This document shows, in pieces, positions 7,446-10,599 of a stretch of 10,599 nucleotides of DNA. The translations under genes were made by a program, and so were the position numbers. The notes beneath the pieces are model-generated. The model was not told the origin of the DNA. It ran no database searches and was given only the letters and a program-made list of their open reading frames with translations. The stretch's first letter is position 1; every line of letters starts with the position of its first letter. The DNA is taken from positions 1-10,599 of the forward strand of contig JAPHSI010000167.1 in assembly GCA_026193155.1 (NCBI GenBank). Reading direction: 5' to 3'. This DNA is from Sulfurimonadaceae bacterium. GTDB lineage: Bacteria; Campylobacterota; Campylobacteria; Campylobacterales; Sulfurimonadaceae.

Positions 7446-8772
7446 TAAACCTGTAGAATATACTGGTAAAGATTATGAATTTATGCAGAGCCTTAGCTCT
7501 GCAATTTTAGAGCATACTCCTACTAAAGTAAGTATCATAATTAAAATATGGCTGATAACTATAGTCATCTTTATCGTATGGGCTTCTCTAGCAGAAATAG
7601 ATGAGATAACACGTGGAGACGGTGATGTAGTCCCATATGGGCAAAACCAAATTATACAAAATCTTGAAGGTGGTATTGTTGAATCTATTTTTGTTCATGA
7701 AGGACAGATGATTCAAAAAGGCGATAAGATTTTAAAGATTAACAATGCTCAGTCTATTTCAAAATCTGAAACCAATAAAATGAAATTTGAAGAATTACTT
7801 GCTAAAAAATATAGATTACAGGCTCAAGCTCATCAAGAAGAATTTAAAAGTGAACCCACAGATAACCCTGAATTAAGAAGACAAATAGCATTATCTAAAA
7901 ACCTTTATGAATCTAATAAGTTAGAATTTAAAGCACAAGACAGTGTTATAGTACAACAAATAGAACAAAAAAAACAAGAATATAAAGAAGCAAAAGCAAG
8001 AATAAAATCTCTATCGGTCTCATTAGAGTATGTCTCACAAGAGATAGCTATGACAGCACCTATGGTTCGTGAAGGTGTAAAGAGTAAAATTGATTTTCTA
8101 AAATTAAAACGTGAAGCTAATGGAATCGAGAATGACATTGAAGCAGCTGAACTATCCCTTCCTAGACTCGCATCGACAATAAAAGAATTTAGACAAAAAA
8201 GAATAGAAAACAAACAGCTCTATATTAATACTGCAAAAAAAGAACTGAATGAAGTTAGTGCAGAACTACTGAGACTTCAAACTCAGCAAGTAGCTCTTAG
8301 TGATGAAGTTAAAAGAACTGTTGTAACATCACCTGTTGATGGAATTGTTCAAAAATTATATGTAAATACGATTGGCGGTGTTATTAAACCGGGAGCAGAT
8401 TTGGTTGAAATAGTCCCTACAAATGAAAAACTTTATTTAGAGGTCAAAATCAAACCAAGTGATATAGCTTTTCTTCATCCAGGGGCTAAAGCAAAAATCA
8501 AAGTATCGGCTTATGATTTTGCAATACACGGCGGTTTAATAGGTAAAATTGTTAACATCTCTCCTGATACCATAACTGATAAGGAGGAGAACACTTTTTA
8601 TCTTATAAATATCCAAACAGAAAAGAACTACCTTGGTACAAAAGAGCACCCTCTTAAGATAATACCTGGTATGACAGTCAGTGTTGATATTGTTACCGGA
8701 AAGAAAACAATTATGCAATATATTTTAAAACCTATTTTAAAGTCTAAACAATATGTGTTTTCAGAAAGGTAA
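7432..8772 (+). CDS. HlyD-family type I secretion membrane-fusion protein (LapC-like)
   Basis: This periplasmic adaptor (446 residues from the TTG start) joins the ABC transporter to the TolC channel. A short cytoplasmic N-terminus leads to one membrane helix (about residues 34-54, IIIKIWLITIVIFIVWASLA). Next come a biotinyl-lipoyl-like beta segment around GGIVESIFVHEGQMIQKGD, then a long charged coiled-coil hairpin (about 110-290, rich in K, E and Q). A second lipoyl half follows at VTSPVDGIVQKLYVNTIGGV, then the C-terminal beta-barrel region ending in a short basic tail. The start is uncertain: GTG at 7417 would add five residues, but GGAGG at 7419-7423 sits correctly for TTG at 7432. Either start overlaps the transporter gene, as is common for subunits translated together. 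Domain order and length fit the HlyD/LapC family well. Confidence 0.94.
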   Translation: MSRNNKPVEYTGKDYEFMQSLSSAILEHTPTKVSIIIKIWLITIVIFIVWASLAEIDEITRGDGDVVPYGQNQIIQNLEGGIVESIFVHEGQMIQKGDKILKINNAQSISKSETNKMKFEELLAKKYRLQAQAHQEEFKSEPTDNPELRRQIALSKNLYESNKLEFKAQDSVIVQQIEQKKQEYKEAKARIKSLSVSLEYVSQEIAMTAPMVREGVKSKIDFLKLKREANGIENDIEAAELSLPRLASTIKEFRQKRIENKQLYINTAKKELNEVSAELLRLQTQQVALSDEVKRTVVTSPVDGIVQKLYVNTIGGVIKPGADLVEIVPTNEKLYLEVKIKPSDIAFLHPGAKAKIKVSAYDFAIHGGLIGKIVNISPDTITDKEENTFYLINIQTEKNYLGTKEHPLKIIPGMTVSVDIVTGKKTIMQYILKPILKSKQYVFSER

Positions 8773-8776
8773 ATAG

Positions 8777-9382
8777 ATGCAGATTATTTTTTTTAGTTCA
8801 GATGAGAGTACTATAGATGAATGGATAAGCAAATACGATATACAAAATTTTAAATCTGCCTATGATATAGAATCTTTAAATCAAGAGATTCAGAATATGG
8901 ACAGATTTATATTTATATGTGATTATGATAGTGTTGCACATGACCTAAATATTTTAATATCATCAAAAACATTACCTTATTATAGTGTGGTACTAGAAAA
9001 ATCTCCTGCAATTGCTACAGGCAAAATTCTAATAAAAAACGGTGTCAAAGCTTATGGAAATTCTAGAATGCTTGCAGAACATTTTAATCAGCTTATGAAA
9101 ACTGTTAAAGAAAATAAAACTTGGACTTATCCGGATCTTACCGTAGCATTAATAGCGTCTACAAAGAAAGCTCCACTAAATCCAGATGCCACAGATCTAA
9201 TTGAATCAAGATTAACGTCAAAAGAAAAAGATGTTGTTTTTTTGGTATTAGAAGGCTTAACAAATGAGACTATATCTCATGAACTAAACATAACTACAAG
9301 GACAGTAAAAGCTCATATAAGTTCTATATTTTCTAAGCTTCATGTTAACGATAGGGTTTCATTAGTTTTATTATTAAAGTAG
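8777..9382 (+). CDS. LuxR-type transcriptional regulator with degenerate receiver domain
   Basis: The 201-residue product has a C-terminal LuxR/NarL helix-turn-helix (about 146-201) with the typical LTSKEKDVVFLVLEGLTN opening and ISHELNITTRTVKAHISSIFSKL recognition segment split across its two helices. The N-terminal 110 residues have the size and beta-alpha pattern of a response-regulator receiver but are eroded. The paired acidic residues after strand 1 are reduced to Ser-Asp, the phosphorylation site could be Asp49 or Asp51 (CDYD), and the conserved lysine of the G-A-x-G-Y-x-x-K motif is replaced (GVKAYGNS). Control by an ordinary sensor kinase is therefore doubtful. It starts 4 bases after the HlyD gene with an AAAGG ribosome site and is the last gene of the operon, so it probably regulates the secretion system, its cargo, or its own operon. 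Targets cannot be read from the sequence. Confidence 0.88.
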   Translation: MQIIFFSSDESTIDEWISKYDIQNFKSAYDIESLNQEIQNMDRFIFICDYDSVAHDLNILISSKTLPYYSVVLEKSPAIATGKILIKNGVKAYGNSRMLAEHFNQLMKTVKENKTWTYPDLTVALIASTKKAPLNPDATDLIESRLTSKEKDVVFLVLEGLTNETISHELNITTRTVKAHISSIFSKLHVNDRVSLVLLLK

Positions 9383-9392
9383 ATAAGAGTGT

Positions 9393-9427
9393 TGTATATG
9401 GGATTGAATCCCATATACATTGTTTTA
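9393..9427 (+). terminator. Hairpin terminator between convergent genes
   Basis: A perfect 12-bp stem (TGTATATGGGAT at 9393-9404 paired with 9408-9419) with a TGA loop is followed by TTGTTTTA on the plus strand. It lies 10 bases after the regulator stop and 10 bases from the convergent gene's stop. The T-rich tail exists only in the plus direction, so it should stop the secretion operon best; the stem may also slow leftward transcription. Confidence 0.75.
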
Positions 9428-9429
9428 GA

Positions 9430-10599
9430 TTATGATTCTTCTACTTGTATTTGAGTATTGATTTCCAATGTTACGTTAGTATCACCTTCTATAGATACAT
9501 ATTCTTGATAAGTATTTCCAGTTTCTGAATCTGTTTTAAAGTCACCAAGAGCCCACTCGGCATCTTCACCTGTAGTATTTATATCAACACTGTCTGTTTC
9601 ATCACCATCTATACGAATCACATTACTCTCATCTGTAATTTCCAATACATCTTCTAGTGTTATTTCAATGTTTTGAGCACCTTGACCTAAATCTAATGTA
9701 CTCACTCCATTTTCACTAATTTCTGTTATAGCACTCATATCAATATTTGTAGATGAATCAGCAACCAATGTATCTACACTTACATTATCCGTCGTTTCTT
9801 CATCAACCGTATCTTCAGCTTGAGCATCTATAGTATCTTCATCTATAGTATCTTCTGGCAATTCATCTATTGTATTTTCAGCTGTTGTATCTTCATCTAC
9901 CGCGTCAGTTGTAACTTCGTCAGTTGTAACTTCATCTGAAGCAGGTGTATGAACTACATCGTCTGTTGTATCTTCTTCAACTGCATCTATAGTGTCTTCA
10001 TCTACTGTATCTTCTGCTGTAGCAGCAACATTTACTACTGCATCCATAGTTTGTTCAGCAACTGCATCTCTGGTTTGTTCATCAAGAGTAGATTCTGCTA
10101 TAGCATCCGTAGTTTGCTCATCTGTTGTATCTTCTGCTACTGCATCTGCATTTATAACATCACTTGTCTCTTCTGCTACTGCATCTACAGTTGATTCATC
10201 AGTTGTATCTTCAGGTACTTCATCTACTGTTGATTCATCTGTAGTATCTTCCTCAACCGCGTCTACAGTGTCTTCTGCACTTGTATCCTCATCTACTGCA
10301 TCTACAGTTGCTTCATCTGTCGTAACTTCATCTGAAGCAGGTGTATGAACTACATCGTCTGTAGTATCTTCCTCAACTGCATCTATAGTATCTTCATCTA
10401 CTGTATCTTCTGCTGTAGCAGCTACATTTACTATCTCATCTGTTGTAACTTCATCACTTGCCGCTACGTTGATTATTTCATCAGTTGTAATTTCCGGAAC
10501 TAATTCTGTAGTTTGCTCATCTGTTGTATCTTCTGCTACTGCATCTGCATTTATAACATCACTTGTCTCTTCTGCTACTGCATCTACAGTTGATTCATC
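9430..10599 (-). CDS. Acidic repetitive protein, probable type I secretion substrate (5' end outside window)
   Basis: The reading frame is open from the right edge to TAA at 9430-9432, giving the last 389 residues of a longer protein. The first 283 visible residues are a low-complexity array of 13- to 14-residue units, consensus T-[VIT]-D-A-V-x-E-D-T-[TVI]-D-E-x. They contain no Gly, Lys, Cys, Phe, Tyr or Trp and a single Arg. The last 106 residues (9433-9750) differ. They contain NIEITLEDVLEITDESNVI followed by RIDGDETDSV, then a lone Trp and a beta-rich end. This resembles the C-terminal region of large type I secreted adhesins (LDDVLDLTD..N.L.IDGD..D.V pattern, known from BapA/Ig-like and cadherin-like repeat proteins). 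No RTX nonapeptides are visible. A Met at 10045-10047 would give a short 205-residue form, but the same frame continues upstream with the same repeats, so that is not the start. Position beside a complete type I secretion operon supports a cargo role. Surface or biofilm function is inferred. Confidence 0.82.
   Translation of the reverse strand, partial: DESTVDAVAEETSDVINADAVAEDTTDEQTTELVPEITTDEIINVAASDEVTTDEIVNVAATAEDTVDEDTIDAVEEDTTDDVVHTPASDEVTTDEATVDAVDEDTSAEDTVDAVEEDTTDESTVDEVPEDTTDESTVDAVAEETSDVINADAVAEDTTDEQTTDAIAESTLDEQTRDAVAEQTMDAVVNVAATAEDTVDEDTIDAVEEDTTDDVVHTPASDEVTTDEVTTDAVDEDTTAENTIDELPEDTIDEDTIDAQAEDTVDEETTDNVSVDTLVADSSTNIDMSAITEISENGVSTLDLGQGAQNIEITLEDVLEITDESNVIRIDGDETDSVDINTTGEDAEWALGDFKTDSETGNTYQEYVSIEGDTNVTLEINTQIQVEES
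9751..10599 (-). repeat. 39-bp (13-residue) coding repeat array
   Basis: In the minus-strand frame the units can be read in register: TVDAVDEDTSAED, TVDAVEEDTTDES, TVDEVPEDTTDES, TTDAIAESTLDEQ, TTDAVDEDTTAEN, TIDELPEDTIDED and TIDAQAEDTVDEE. Several 14-residue variants occur, such as VHTPASDEVTTDEV and VNVAATAEDTVDED, and one 8-residue partial unit, TRDAVAEQ. The array continues past the window. Because the unit is a multiple of three bases, other frames are also periodic and open, producing spurious antisense reading frames on the plus strand. Confidence 0.88.
9916..10599 (-). repeat. Higher-order repeat of about 396-399 bp
   Basis: Two segment pairs recur at almost the same distance. Segment 9916-10035 matches 10312-10431 (offset 396), encoding 40 identical residues with 7 base differences, all at third codon positions. 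Segment 10109-10200 matches 10508-10599 (offset 399) exactly for 92 bp, up to the window edge. The one-codon difference in offset marks a small indel between the copies. The larger unit therefore spans about ten 13-residue units and has been duplicated recently or kept uniform by gene conversion. Confidence 0.88.

Noticed and set aside
4395..8718. Short minus-strand frames at 4395-4604, 7905-8213 and 8536-8718
   Set aside because: They are shadows within the tolC-like and hlyD-like genes and have no supporting signals.
9430..10047. A complete 205-residue gene starting at Met 10045-10047
   Set aside because: The same frame continues upstream to the window edge with the same repeat pattern, so this Met is internal.
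9949..10348. Plus-strand frames rich in Cys/Ile or Ser/Val/Ala opposite the repeat array
   Set aside because: A 39-bp repeat keeps several frames open by periodicity. The minus frame joins a complex C-terminal domain and its repeat differences are synonymous, so the minus strand is the coding one.
9751..10599. Repeat array considered as a CRISPR array
   Set aside because: Units are in-frame coding repeats with graded divergence and no unique spacers between constant palindromic repeats.

Overview
The window is AT-rich, with small intergenic gaps, and has the look of a marine or sediment Campylobacterota genome (Sulfurimonas-like). That assignment rests on base composition, on a MutS protein that resembles the MutS7-type proteins known from this group, and on general protein style; it is an inference, not a measured placement.

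Layout. Positions 1-2414 (minus strand) hold most of a MutS-family mismatch-repair ATPase, cut by the left edge of the window. A 195-base divergent intergenic region (2415-2609) follows, with a good promoter for the rightward genes and three copies of an 11-bp direct repeat. From 2610 to 9382 five closely packed plus-strand genes form one apparent operon: an OmpA-family protein with three thrombospondin type 3 (TSP3) calcium-binding repeats; a TolC-family outer-membrane channel fused to its own degenerate TSP3 repeat and OmpA-like peptidoglycan-binding domain; a LapB-type type I secretion ABC transporter with a degenerate C39-like domain; a HlyD-family membrane-fusion protein; and a LuxR-type regulator with a degraded receiver domain. 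A hairpin at 9393-9419 closes the operon. Converging on it from the right edge (9430-10599, minus strand, open at the window end) is the C-terminal part of a very acidic, repetitive protein. It ends in a domain resembling the C-terminal secretion domains of type I secreted adhesins.

How the genes fit together. The ABC protein, HlyD protein and TolC channel are the three parts of a complete type I secretion machine. The two OmpA-like domains probably tie the machine to the cell wall. The convergent repeat protein is the likely cargo, probably a giant surface or biofilm protein. The LuxR-type protein is the likely local regulator. The arrangement resembles the LapA/LapBCE and BpfA/Agg adhesin export loci of Gammaproteobacteria, where an OmpA-family gene also accompanies the secretion genes. 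The most unusual points are the TolC-OmpA fusion, the Gly-, Lys-, Cys- and aromatic-free 13-residue repeat in the cargo, and its recent long internal duplications.

No tRNA, rRNA, CRISPR array, insertion sequence or attachment site was seen.
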